A stretch of DNA of 64,000 bases, from positions 6,655,044 through 6,719,043 of the forward strand of contig NC_079206.1 of NCBI RefSeq assembly GCF_026745355.1, read 5' to 3'. The notes under the pieces are model-generated. The model was not told the DNA's origin, did not search any database, and saw only the letters and a list, made by a program, of their open reading frames with translations. Both the position numbers and the translations under genes were made by a program. The DNA is from Beta vulgaris subsp. vulgaris. Its lineage: Eukaryota; Streptophyta; Magnoliopsida; Caryophyllales; Amaranthaceae. Position 1 is the stretch's first letter. Each line of letters begins with the position of its first letter. Shown one piece after another: positions 43,062-54,838 of this stretch.

Positions 43062-44268
43062 GTTTTTTTAAAAAACGGTTTTTTCACCAAGTACCCCCGA
43101 GTTTTCAAAAAATTCACCTGGTACCCTCCAAGTTTTCAAAATTCACAGGGTACCCCTAAGTTTCAAACTAATACACGGGGTACCCTTAAATGACCTTAAT
43201 GACTAACGACGTTAACTGCCGTTAGTCATTAACCCCATTAAACCCTAATTAGGCCTAATCAACCTAACTAAACCCTAATTAGGCCTAATTAACCTAACCC
43301 TAACCCTCAAACCCTAACCCTAACCCCACTACCACCCAACCACCACCCCCTCCCCTCCACCCACCCCACCCCTGCAGCCACAACCCCCACCGCAACCCCA
43401 CCCCCACCCACCCCCACCCTCCCTCCTCACTCCCACCAACCACCGCAACCCCCACCCTCCCTCCCCCACTCCTGCAACCACTGCATCCCTCGAAATCTCA
43501 CCCTCCCTCCCCCCCCATCCTCCGTCACGAGCTCGAAATTCAACAGGCCAAAGCCTTCACGAGCCCATAATCAACAACCTTCATCTTCGAACTGGAGAGC
43601 TGATTAGGCGGGATTAGACAGGGGTTAGGAGAGGGGTGCGAAATTCGTGGGGTGGGGGGGGGGAGGGGTTGCAGAATTCATCAGGGGTGGGGAGGGCTGC
43701 GGAATTCGTCGGGGGTAGGGGGAGGGGTTGCGGAATTCATCGGGGTGGGGAGGGGCTGCGGAATTCGTCGGGTGGGGGAGGGTTGCGGAATTCGTCGGGG
43801 GGGAGGGGCTGCGGAATTCGTCGGGGTGGGGGAGGGGCTGCGGAATTCGTCAGGGGTGGGGGGAGGAGCTGCAGAATTCATCGGGGTGGGGGTGGGGTGG
43901 GGTGGGTGCGAAATTCGACGGGGAGGGGTTAGGAGGGGGTGGCGACGGGTTGGGGCTGCGTGGTGGGAGGGGCCCGCTGAGGTGGGGGCTGCCATGGGTG
44001 GGGGAGGGTGGGGTTAGGGGGTTAGGGTTAGGGTTAGAAGCTATTAGGGTTTAATTAGGAGTTAGATTTTAGGGTTTAGGGTTAAATTAACGGTTAATTA
44101 GGGTTAAGACTAACGGCGGTTAACGCCGTTAGTCATTAAGGGTATTTTGAGTGTATTAGTTTGTAACTTAGGGGTACCCCGTGTATTTTGAAACCTTGAG
44201 GGGTACCAGGTGAATTTTCTGAAAACTCAGGGGTACTTGGTGAAAAAACCGTTTTAAAAAAAAATCAG
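43062..44268. mobile_element. Inner long-TIR foldback element with G-rich minisatellite core
   Basis: The left arm 43062-43245 (aaaacggttttttcaccaag, then repeated ggtaccc words, then gccgttagtcattaa) is mirrored by the right arm about 44085-44268. Inside these arms are telomere-like repeats in opposite orientation, then a C-rich left half (43320-43510) and a G-rich right half (43620-44010). The long TIR suggests another MULE-type or foldback element. A clean target duplication was not found because both ends run into A/T tracts. Confidence 0.65.
43625..43930. repeat. About 28-bp G-rich minisatellite, about 10 units
   Basis: The repeated unit is gcggaattcgtcggggtggg with variable G/GA spacers. 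GAATTC-like cores recur at about 43674, 43702, 43733, 43761, 43788, 43814, 43843 and 43874. Three frames stay open on the plus strand and one on the minus strand purely because of the repeat. Confidence 0.88.
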
Positions 44269-44275
44269 AAAATAA

Positions 44276-44517
44276 GGGGCGCCCACCAAGGACGGCCCAC
44301 CACCGGTGGAGGCGTCCTTGGCAGGCGCTCCACCACATGGTGAGGCGCCTGCCAAGGACGCCTCCACCGGTGGTGGGGAGTCCTTGGTGGGCGCCCCCTT
44401 ATTTTTTGAATTTTTAAAAAAGGGAGGCGTCCTTGGCAGGCGCCTCACCATGTGGTGGAGCACTTGCCAAGGACGCCTCCACCGGTGGTGGGGCGTCCTT
44501 GGTGGACGCCTCCCTTC
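44276..44517. repeat. Two adjacent GC-rich palindromes
   Basis: 44276-44398 is a near-perfect palindrome of about 123 bp centred on ccaccacatggtg, with arms made of ccaaggacgcctccaccggt and its complement. 44421-44517 reuses the same words in a second, less perfect palindrome. Direct copies of aaaaaaaatcagaaa lie on both sides (about 44259-44271 and 44523-44537), which may be a target duplication or slippage. RNA from either strand would form a long hairpin. Confidence 0.8.
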
Positions 44518-45510
44518 TTCAAAAAAAAAAAATCAGAAATAAACAATCTTTAATTTCAGTACTAATTGACTGAAATCAAAAGATGTGGCGATGTGTTTGC
44601 AGAGAATTTACAATACAATAATACTGCACAAGCTTCTCGATATTATAAGGCATTTGAGTACTCTTGAAACATTGGCAGAATGTCAGAAGCTTAATAGTTT
44701 CAAGATTAAGCACTAATCTTGCATTTCATATTCAGGGTACTCTTCATCATGTACAAACCAACTCGAAGGCGGCCAGAAAATCACGGTCCAATTATCCACT
44801 AATGAACCAAAGGTCATAATAGTTTCATCCTCTAAAGTGTCGGGGGTAAGGTGGTGGAGGTGGTGCTGATGGTGATGCTGGTGGTGGGGTGGGAAGTAAC
44901 CTTTTGAAATTGGAGGAGGGGTTAGGGAGAGGAGAGAGAAAAGAAATGTAAAGTATATAAATACAGTATAAATATACTGTATTTAGGGCGTAAGTAGGAA
45001 ATTATAGGGCGTCGTTTAGCAAAGCCCTTCACCTCACCACTCTTAGCAGGTATAATTTTCATCCCCATTTCCGCTTCATCTACTACTAAACCTAGACCCA
45101 TCTGTATCAGTATCCCAATGACATTCCCGAAGAGGAGGCTCATGACTAATGAGTCATAACTAGAATTTCTCCTACCGATAGTATCAAAATATCTTCTCAC
45201 AAAAGAAAATTTCCTTTTACGTGGACTCTCTTGGAGTATTGGACGAAAAATCAATGGAAGTGACACATCAAATTCTACGGCGGGAGTTTGAGTTCTAACT
45301 TCGTTGTAAGTTTCTAACACAGCCGACAACCTTGCCACTTTTCCAACTCTCATACTTTCGTTTCATTCACGACTCCCAAATCCCAATTCTCCCACATTTT
45401 TTACACACATATACATAATATATACTTCATAGTTCATACTCACCCCAAAAAAAAACTACCAAATTCCTAATTTCAGTTGATTGCTTGCCCGAAAAACATC
45501 AAAAACTGCA

Positions 45511-48500
45511 ATGGCAATTATGAATAAACCTTTGAAACCTCATTTCACTCTCTCTCCTCCATATCTCTCATCTCCCTTTCTTGCAAAACCCACCCATATT
45601 TTCAAGAAATGTTCCCTTAATTTTAGGGTATATAACTTTAATCCCACTTCATCTTCTAATAAGATGTCTTATCCTTCTACTCAACCTTCTTCTTCTTCTA
45701 TGGTTTCTGAGATGGGACCCACCGTTTTTAAGGGTGTTTCTTGTGATCCCAAGCAAATGGAGGAAGCTCTTGAGAAGGTAGTTTTTTTATTTTTCATTGT
45801 TATTGATTTTGGGGTGAAAAATGATGTTCTTTAATTGGTAAAGGTAAGAAATTCAATAAAGCTCAACACTTGATGCATGTTAAAAAATTCAATAAAGCTC
45901 AACACTTGATGCATGTTTAAGAGGTGTTGGCCCAAATAGACAACCTTAGGGTCTATTGTGTCCATCTTATTTTCAGTTCAGTTGTAATCAGTTCAATTTA
46001 TTTCAGTTCAGTTGCAATCAGTTTAATTTAGCTCAGTTCAACTCCAATTATCATTTTTATTAGTTAAAATTGAATTCATTTCACTTCAGTTGCAATCAGT
46101 TTAATTCAGTTCAGTTAAGCTGCAATCAATTCACTTCAATTCAGTTTAGTTCAGTTGTTTTATGCCGAAGAGAACCGGCCTTAGAAACATTACAATTTAT
46201 TTTATACACAAAAGGATGTTAATTCGATTTTTTGGTATATGATAACGATGATATAATTTGCTGATTTGTAAATAGTCAAAATATTTAGGCCTCGTTTGGT
46301 TCACATGGAAAGTAATTTCTCATGGGAATTTTCATTTCATGGGAAATTCTTTCCCTTGTTAATTTCCTAAGAATTAGACAAAATTGTTTGGTTGACACCA
46401 TAGGGAATTGCATTTCCTAGGAAATTACTCACCAAGGGGGGTTTGGTGAGTGATTTCCCATGTTTCATTGGAAATTCTATTTCCCTTGGAATTTGTATTT
46501 CCTATGCTTCTCCCATTTCCCTCCAATCAAACACAACACTCATAATGTATTTCCTAGGAATTTGTATTTCCAAGGAAAATAGCTTCCAACCAAACAACAC
46601 CTTAATTTTAAGTATAATTTGATCACTTGTTGGGATATGTAATTTGAGGAGATAACTATAGTGTAGTTATGGAATGTTCGTTTAAGTATAAATGTAATTT
46701 CTCTTTGATGAAGCACTCGAAATTATATTAGTGTTAATTTTAGCCATTTCCATACTTATGAAGGATTTGGCTGGATTTTGTTGAATTTGTATTGAAATTG
46801 TTTTAGTAGTAAGGCTTGTTCTTTCCAACTTATTTTTGCGTATCTAAACTTATCCTAACTTAGTAGACTTTATTTTGTGAGAGTGTCAAACCTTATTTTT
46901 GCTGACTTGAACTTATTTGAACTTATCAGACCTTATTAATTCTTAAATTCAACTTATCCGAACTTATTTTTTCTTGTAAGGACTTAAAATAAGTTGAACC
47001 GGGTCTAAGATTATATACGTAATATGTTTTGCACTATATTCATAGGAAGTATGAAGCATATCTAGATGTAATACTACTATGCAATTTCTCAAAATTTTCA
47101 GTTTTACTGGAAATTTCTATTCAAAGTTGAGTTCCCAAACAATGTTAATTTGCATTGATGTCGTAGAATAGCTTCTATCATGGACCAAAATAAATGTGTC
47201 GAAAGGAATTAAGAGTGTATTATAGATATAGGAATTAATTAAGAGAATTGGTACTTTTTTCTCGGTTGATGGAGTATGTAGTAATTCGTTTTTCACTTAG
47301 CTTGTGAGAATAATTGATTATTTTGACATGCTTGATAGGTTATTTACAGCTGTCGATTTGTGACATTTCTTGGGGTTTTCGGTTCCTTAATCGGGTCTAT
47401 TCTTTGCTTTGTCAAGGTAAGCTCTAATTTTTGAATTATGATGTATCGGATGTTGGTCATGAGAGTGCATCTCCATTTATTATTCTCACACTTCTAGCTT
47501 CAATGTCAATGCAAATTCTCAAATATTCTTATTGTCTTTATGAATGAGAAGATGTAATCTTCTGCCATATAGGAGGAGCCGTTTCCAATTCACATATTAT
47601 AGACCCTCAAAACTTTTTCTTTCCTTTTTTCATTTTCTGAACTTTTCTGAAGCTTATGAATATTAGTGAATATGAGTTGAAGAGAATATACCCTTAGTAG
47701 TAAGGTTTTGCATTCATGTCTTTAGACTTTAAGTTATTAAGCATATGGTTCCAATAGCTTGTTTTTTCGCCTAACTTTATCTTCAAATATCTTCCTATAG
47801 TATGCAACTGATATTATTAGTCATCTTGGATGTAGGGTTGTAGCATTGTGGGAGCATCTTTCTTTGAACACTTTGCAAAGAGTGGGAAGGTGATAGTCTT
47901 GCTGGTTGAGGCGATTGGTGTGTTTCATGAACATCTTTATTTTGCTGTTTTTAGAGGGGTACCAATACATTACTATCTGATCGCTTTATCCCTATGAACT
48001 CGCTTTCTCCTATAATTGGTTCAGGCAATAATGGGGATCTGAGATAATTTGAGAAATATACAGCATTCCAGAATCAATATATACTGTTTATGGTATAAAA
48101 AATCACTGGGCTTTTTTTAGAATTGTATAGTATGTCATTAGTACTATGACCTTGGTAAAGTGGTTAGCTAATATTTTTCCACAGCTTCACAAGTTGTAAT
48201 AATTTGTGAGGTAAGGTATGACCTTGTAGAATCCTGAAATCTGATAGTTCTTTTTTTGAGTTAGGAAATAAGTGCTTTTACATCCACTTTTCTAGAGGCA
48301 TTTTTTTGAGGTCGTAAGCCCCCTTCTTCATGGACTTTTCTGTAGCAGATGCCAGTACTTTTCCCTGCCGGACCCAAATCCCTTTAGAGCAACATCTACA
48401 TGGTCATTGCGTTAATGCTTCTGTGAAAGAACCTAAGATGCTAGGATAAGGCATTGTTGGATCAGCAACCTTATGCCCAAGGTAACAAAGAGGCTGTTTC

Positions 48501-51500
48501 CAGTGGAACCTTCTGGTACAGTTACTTTTCTTATTGTTATAGCTGTTCTACTCTTTGAACTTCCCTTTCTTTTATTTTATAACGCAGAGGCAGCATGCTG
48601 CTTTTCATCAGGTTGGGGGAGGGGGGCGGTTAGTGTAGTTGTCCCTTAGATTTGAGAAATGGCTGTGTGATTATGGTCACTTTATATTTGATGCTGGTTT
48701 GTCCTATTTACATTATGTAGATTTATTTTCATTGCTCTAACATTTATGAAATGAAATATCAGGCTTTCTGTTCTGAATTGTTATTGCAGTTTCATTTGTG
48801 AGGGTTAAAGGTTACTGATTCTCATGTTATCATTGGACCAGATGTTTATTTACTGGGAACAGTGATGTTGGTCTTTGGAATGGGTCTCTATGAGCTCTTT
48901 GTGTCCAATCTTGACATTGCGAAGTCACTATCAGAAGCGAAGCATCGGTCAAACTTGTTCGGCTTATTTCCTTTAACGGTAATATTCATTTTTCCTGTCC
49001 TTGATGGTTTAATTTAACTAATACCTAGAGGAAGACTTTGGCCTTAGACAAGATAGTGTTGATTTTCGATGAACACCATAAGGGTCCTTGTCTTTTGGAG
49101 GAAGAAAAACAAGCTTTCTCTTGAGCAGTGTTCTGGTTCCAATAAATCGTTATAGAACTTATCTGCTGCCCTGAAGGTCTGCATTTCATCCTTAGAGTTG
49201 CCCCTGAAGAGATATTGGTTATTACTTTTTCCTTACAGTAATATCCTGTTTTATATGGAATTACCTATATAAAAAATAAGCTGCTCAGGCCGTTCTTATA
49301 TACAAAACTCAAAAGCTAATCTTATCAGGACAACTAACTTACTTTGATATTAAGCTAGTAGTACTAGTATGTATCCTTTTACCTTGCCATCTTTCCATTC
49401 CTATCTCCTTAAGTGGGAATTCTGTTCTTGGATAGTTAAATAGTTTTGAAACAAGATTGGTCATAATTCTTGTTCCTTTTGCTCCTTCTGAAACGATTAT
49501 TCAAACAAGGTACCGGTCGCTTTTTTTTATAAGAGTCGCTTTGCATTCCTTTGGCAATTGGCCTAACTATATGCGCTTTGTTGTTTTATTCATGCAAAAA
49601 CAAAGGCAACAAGTCCAAGTCGCCATAAGCAGATCTGAAAAGTGGGAAAGAAGCCATATAGACCATCATTCATAAGCAACGCCTTTGATAAATGGGCTTC
49701 ATTGCCAATTGCCACAATCACAATATGAGCAAAGAGGGAAAGAAACAATTCAGACCTTCTTCCCCAGGTTAGGAAGCAGTACTTTTGGTCAAACTCATGA
49801 AACAACTTTGATCGTTTCCTTTTTCCCATTGTCTTATGGCAAAAGTGTTGGTTACGTGATAACTATTATACTTCTGTACGAATGGTAGTGATAGAGGTTT
49901 CATTCTACACCAAGAAGGAGATGCCACAAACAAAATGTTTCTTTCGTGTGTGGAGTTCGAAATCAGATTCTTACACTTTTACGATTTATCTCACGATCAG
50001 TAGTTGGACAAGAATTTCTCCTCTTCCAATTGACATATGTGTGAGTTTATGCGAACCAGGTTGGGGAACTCTCTCACAAGTTAGCAAGAAAATTTTCTAA
50101 TGTTAGAACTTGTCATCTTCAATCATTAATCCGTTCAAAGCTGGTAATTATGAGCTAATAAGCATGTTTTTAGCATTATTTCCTAAGGCAAGCCATTTAG
50201 CTCCATTGGTAACCTAAGCTATTCAAATAAGCAAGTAGCTTGCTGTTCATTGTATATTGTACTCAATATCTGGAATTCCCTTCTCTTCAAAATGACATGG
50301 TTTAGGGCTGACCTTTAGGCTAAGGTAAGGCATACGTATAATCCATTTCCTCTTTCTCACTATCATTAGGCAGCTATTTTTATTTTTATGACCACAATCA
50401 CAGATAGGGAAGGCAAGTGGATATGATAGGGCATGCTATTCCCTGCCTTTATTTTGTTACTATCGCCCTGTATTCTACACTTCTATACACCCCCACTCCC
50501 CTTTTCCTCCTTTATTTTCCTTTCCCTTTCCTTATCTCGTTCCTCTCCCCCAGTCACACTCATTCTTACTTGCATCCTCCTCCACCACCACCGCAACAAA
50601 TTAGCTATGAAAACACTACTGCAAGCAACTCATCCATTAAGTTGATTGTGAAGGACCCACCAAACTCGAAAGTACTATGGTGGGGGACGAACTTGAAATC
50701 ATCCATAAGATTGGGAGTTGGAGTCCGGACACATGTGCTTGAAATCATCCTCCAGCAAACTCATTCAGAATATATCCAAGTACTATTAGTTTCATGTTAG
50801 CCAACCGCAAAAAGACAAAAAGAAAACCCAAATATAAGAAACTAACAATAACCCAACACAAAATAACACAACAATAATCAATTTCATTCATCAAAATATA
50901 TTAAAAAGAGAGAGAAAGGCTCTATTCTGGTCAAGGACGTCATAACTGTGCGCTCTGCCGGGGTACTAGAAGCTCATCACATTAAAGAAAAATACTCAGG
51001 CGTCTGTCAGGTGCCTACCATTTCATGCTGAACCACAAGTCAGACGCCTATAAAAGACGCCTCACCATTGGGTTCAAGCTCGTATAGCAGATGCCCTACC
51101 ATTGGTCTGGATGTCTGCCATAGAAGTCTGAGCCTTTGTAAAACGTTTGCGCCTGTTCTAATTTCAAGCGAGTTCAATTCCTAATTTTTGGCAAATCTAC
51201 TCCAAATTCGTTCACAAAAAAAGATTGCTTTTTGGAGGAGAGTGATTCTTTAATGGTGGGAAGATGAGAGGGTATGGCCGTATGGGGAGAAAGAAAGGGA
51301 TAGTACGAAAGGAAGGAGAGAGAGAGAGTTACATTGTATGAGTGAAAGAGGGAAAGGGAACCTAAGGTGGGGTATGGGCTTTCCGTATAAATCTATGTAT
51401 AAGGGAATTACTAAGAAAATACAGGGTGGGATTTACACGTTGTTTGGTATTTTTTTAGTAAAGGAAGGAAAAAGAAAGGAAGAGAAAGGAAAAGAAAGGA

Positions 51501-53714
51501 AAAGAAGATGGTTGTAGTTTTCAATGTTTGGTATAATTGGTGGATTCAAGAGAAATCATTAGTAAAGGAAAGGAAAGGAAGGAAATAAAGAAAACATAGG
51601 TAAAAAGCTTGTTAGCTTTCTTTCTTGTCAAATTTCTCCAATTTTGGGAGGAAAGGAAAACAAGGATTTAAGAGTATTCTTTTCTTTCCACTCCATATCC
51701 TTTCCAATCAAACCCCTCTTATTTTCTTTTACCAAACATGAGAATTTTACCTTGCCTTTCCTTTCTTTTCCATCCAAATCCTTCCTACTAAACAAAGCCT
51801 TAGTCTTTCATTTATGATATGGTGGAATTTGCACCACATCTACCCTAGGGCAAGTGTGGAGATGAATTCAGTCATTCAGTGGGCACGTATGAAGGTAAAG
51901 CCATGCTCTCCATGGGTAGCGGGTAATTTGGCACATGTCCACTTGTTTTGCATTCATTTGCCGTGCCTTGCCGCGCACCTAGTTATTTTACCCATCTATA
52001 AACTACTTTACTTTATTATGATTGCTCTTTACAAACTTGACTTATGCATTTTGTCAAGGCAAGAAAGCAACCTGATTTTTCTAGGGGTGATGTCAGGTTT
52101 TGTAGGTGATTTAGTGCATATGTTGGGCTGTGGTAGGTGGTTATAGGTGGGTGGTGAGATCAGTGTGTACGTCGGGCCATGGTTTTGTACTGACTAAGCG
52201 GGCACTGATAATGGATTTCCACTTACAATGGGTGGTGGCTTGGTGGTGGGTATAAAAATTCAGGTGGATATTGCATGGCCCGCATGGGAGAGGTACACTC
52301 CATCTTCCCTACCCGATTTGCATCCCAAATCACGGATTACAATTTCTGTGGTGTATACCCATGATGAGGAAAAGTTTCTTCTATCTGATTAGTCCCTTGC
52401 TTTTGCAGTATCTGGGACTGTGCTAGAGTAAGGCTAGTCTTGTATACTCTATTCTCTGTATAGTAGATACTCATACACTTTCCTTTGGGTATGTGATGTG
52501 GGAAAGGAAGTGAGATCTATAAATTGATTATATTTGAGATGAACGATTTGACTATGATCGTATTTTGCATTACACTTCTATGGAGAAGGATGTCGTGAGT
52601 CACTTCGTTTTTACTTGCACGGAATAGTGCTGATACGGGAGGGAATGAGCAATAATGCTACTTCAATGCACACTTATAATTTAAAGCCAGCTTGTTAAGA
52701 TTATTTTGTTGAGTGCGGTATCAGGACAGGACTTGAGGAAGAAGACTCCCTTCATGCATGGTAGCAGCTGCCTCCGCATCCGCATCTTTTTTTTTTCCCA
52801 AATTGGAAAAGAAGTCGGACAATCAAGTGAAGTTCGCCCTACAAATTACTTGATAACCTTTCGCGAAGCATTTCTCCCTCTCTGTTGAAGACAGATACAT
52901 ATGTTCATGGCCCAATTAAGCTCGTATCCATCTGGATGACAGAATCGCCTATTGGCATGTGCCACGAGTTTATTGTGAAGTTAACTTCAGTTATCTTGTA
53001 GGAAATATAGAAATTGTGCTGTATGATTCCTAATATTCCATTATAGTTTAGTAGCTTAGTTCTCTTACCCTGTTTCTTCCAGAACTTTTACTTTCTGCAA
53101 CAATGTGGATATGCCTTCTGATGTCTGGTTGGTGATACTGCTTGGTTATCATCAACCTTATCTCGCCTAATGAAGAAAAAAATGGATTTATAGAGTATCA
53201 TTGCCTGTTCGACTGTGTTTGGTTAACAGAAAATTATTTTGCATTGAATTATATCTACATGAAGCTATCAAACTACTTTTCCACCAGAAAAGTGCGTGAA
53301 AAGGGAGCTGGTGGAAATTGGATAGAGGGAAGGTAATGCGTGTTTAGGATAATGTGGCATACTACTAATGATTTTGAAAATCTTTTCCACCCTTATGAGA
53401 ACTTTTTCATTCCATGTAGTTATATTTTCTCTAATGACCAAACATAGCCTTGATGACTGCTCTTTCTGTCATGTACTTGAATTTTCTTCTTCTTTTGTAT
53501 GCAGGAACGGCCAAAATGGTTGGAAATCAAATCAGTAAACGAGCTCAAGACGAAGGTCGGACATGTGATTGTGATGCTGCTCCTGATAGGATTGTTTGAC
53601 CATAGTAAGAAAGCAGTTATTCAATCTCCTTTAGATTTGCTTTATTTCTCAGCTTCTGTTCTCCTTTGTTCTGGCTGCCTTTATATGCTCTCTAAGCTTA
53701 ATGGCTCACAATAG
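45511..53714 (+). CDS. UPF0114-family plastid membrane protein, five exons
   Basis: Exons: 45511-45777, 47339-47416, 47836-47917, 48842-48978 and 53505-53714. All have GT-AG ends and consistent phase, giving 257 aa. The ATG at 45511 is chosen because the frame upstream starts only at TTG. Residues 1 to about 65 are Ser/Pro/Lys-rich, a likely plastid transit peptide. After EALEKVIYSCRF come hydrophobic segments: FVTFLGVFGSLIGSILCFV, a GKVIVLLVEAI segment, YLLGTVMLVFGMGLYELFVSN with the conserved GLYELF, and VGHVIVMLLLIGLFD. ERPKWLEIKSVNELKTKVGHVIV is the family signature in plants, and SPLDLLYFSASVLLCSGCLYMLSKLN ends the protein. The bacterial relatives (YqhA-like) are inner-membrane proteins of unknown function, possibly channel-like. 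No function is known to me for the plant forms. Confidence 0.9.
45850..45917. repeat. Short tandem duplication in intron 1 of the UPF0114 gene
   Basis: The phrase aattcaataaagctcaacac and the bases after it, to gatgcatgtt, occur twice in a row with a unit of about 33 bp. Just after it, a Tourist-like MITE begins. Confidence 0.85.
45949..46179. mobile_element. Tourist-like MITE in UPF0114 intron 1
   Basis: Flanked by TTA (45946-45948 and 46180-46182). The ends gggtctattgtgtccatctt and, inward from the right, ggccggttctcttcgg are imperfect inverted repeats. The interior is many copies of cagttcagttgcaatcag. Confidence 0.55.
46288..46601. mobile_element. Tourist-like MITE in UPF0114 intron 1
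   Basis: 314 bp, flanked by TTA (46285-46287 and 46602-46604). The left end ggcctcgtttggttcac mirrors ccaaccaaacaacacc at the right. Inside are repeated words ccatgggaaat and aatttcctagg, partly in inverted order. Confidence 0.72.
48979..51435 (+). other. Intron 4 of the UPF0114 gene, left part
   Basis: The longest intron of this gene (4.5 kb in all). At 50990-51130 there are repeated words such as caggcgtctgtcaggtgcct and gacgcctcaccattgg that loosely resemble the GC-rich palindrome unit at 44.3-44.5 kb. ORFs of up to 127 codons at 49457-50800 show no domain and are not called. Confidence 0.45.
51436..51799. mobile_element. Tourist-like MITE in UPF0114 intron 4
   Basis: Flanked by TTA (51433-51435 and 51800-51802). 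The left end cacgttgtttggtattt mirrors tactaaacaaagcc at the right. The left half is rich in ggaaaggaaagg and the right half in cctttcctttc, forming a long imperfect foldback. Confidence 0.65.
51803..53504 (+). other. Intron 4 of the UPF0114 gene, right part
   Basis: No element with clear ends and no convincing coding frame. Ends in cttttgtatgcag, the acceptor of exon 5 at 53505. Confidence 0.5.
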
Positions 53715-53930
53715 TATATTTTGAGCACTCTCTGCTGTATTTATATCTGAAAACTTGTCACTTCATAGCTGAGGCATATTAGTATATACATATAGGGATC
53801 GTTTAGAATGTGGAGAAAAAAACGACTTTAAGCTGATAGGTCACTTACTTGAGTCCAAATATTGCTCCTATTTTCCAAATTGGTGATGGCTGAAAAGTTA
53901 GATGACTATTGCCAAAGATGTAAAGAGGTG

Positions 53931-53960
53931 GTGGTGGTGGTGGTGGTGGTGGTGGTGGTT
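53931..53960. repeat. (GGT)n microsatellite downstream of the UPF0114 gene
   Basis: About ten GGT units, 217 bp after the stop codon and probably inside the 3' UTR. Likely polymorphic in length. Confidence 0.95.
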
Positions 53961-54816
53961 TGGGATGCATATCGAGGCCGTGTGGCCTCTTGTCTAGTTG
54001 TTCCTTCTTTTACATGTATACATGTATAAATGACACTTTGTATATGTATGTAACTTCTTTTCTCCTTAATTAAATATTTACACCCTCTTTAATTTGCAGA
54101 TTTGTTTTTTTTTTTTGTTGAAGTGATAGCTAGAAACCTTTGACTATACTTGATTTTATTTATAGGAAGAATATTATCATGACAAACTTGGTTCAAGGAT
54201 AATAACAAAGTTTGAAGGTTTCTTTTCCAATGAACTTTTTTTAATTTATAATGGGAAATTGCTTCTATAAGGATCCAAAGTGTCAATGATATGTGGAATA
54301 TATATATAATTTGAAAGGAAAAATTGTCAAAAATAAGTCAAGCTTTAAGTCATCCCCTAAAAAAAATCAATCTTTTGATTATCCTTGAATAAGTCAATCT
54401 TTACTACTAATATGTTTTTATCAAGTCCTTGTTTGTTATTAACATATTTAATCGCTTAAATATGATATGTGTAACCATTCAAAAGAATTTGAGAGAAAAC
54501 AAAAAGAAATTAAAAATTACGAAAAAGAAAGAAAAAAGTTAGATTAACTTGTTCAAAATTGATAAGTACTAAAGGTAGACTTATTCAGGAAATGATCAAA
54601 AGATGACTTATTTTTAGCGGACGAAACAAAAGTTAACTCATTGTTGACAATTCCAATTTGAAATGGTATAGTTGCTTCTTATGTTTCCTTTATTGCCATA
54701 TTGTTCATAGGCATTTGTTTATATATAAGGTGGTGATCCTTAGCGAATGGTTGTGGTGTCGGTACTAAAGAGGAGGTGTCGGTACTAAAGATTCCCCTAA
54801 TTTTTCTCATTAAAAG
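53961..54816. other. Intergenic, no gene
   Basis: AT-rich. The phrase gtgtcggtactaaag occurs twice in tandem at about 54757-54790, close to the left border of the CACTA element. Confidence 0.45.
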
Positions 54817-54838
54817 CACAACAAGAATGTTAGCTTTC

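Larger units (their letters stand above)
42608..45027. mobile_element. MULE-like element with long TIRs, carrying nested insertions
   Basis: TIRs start tttgctaaac on the left (about 42611) and mirror gtttagcaaagccc on the right (about 45014-45027). They extend through cgccctacaatttcctac and the palindrome acagtatttttatactgt to caccacctccacc repeats, about 250 bp per arm. The flanking repeat is ttcacctcc on the left (42599-42607) and ttcacctca on the right (45028-45036), a 9-bp duplication with one mismatch. Long TIRs and a 9-bp duplication indicate Mutator type. The interior holds a second TIR element (43062-44268) and a palindromic GC-rich block. No transposase. Confidence 0.65.

Noticed and set aside
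43296..43328. Telomeric repeats marking a chromosome end
   Set aside because: Only a few mixed units, in inverted orientation inside a transposon, with normal genes on both sides.
45481..45510. Upstream start for the UPF0114 protein at 45481
   Set aside because: That codon is TTG; the first in-frame ATG is at 45511.
49457..50800. Several 60-127 codon ORFs in UPF0114 intron 4
   Set aside because: No recognisable domains, no splice support, and located inside an intron bounded by clear exons on both sides.
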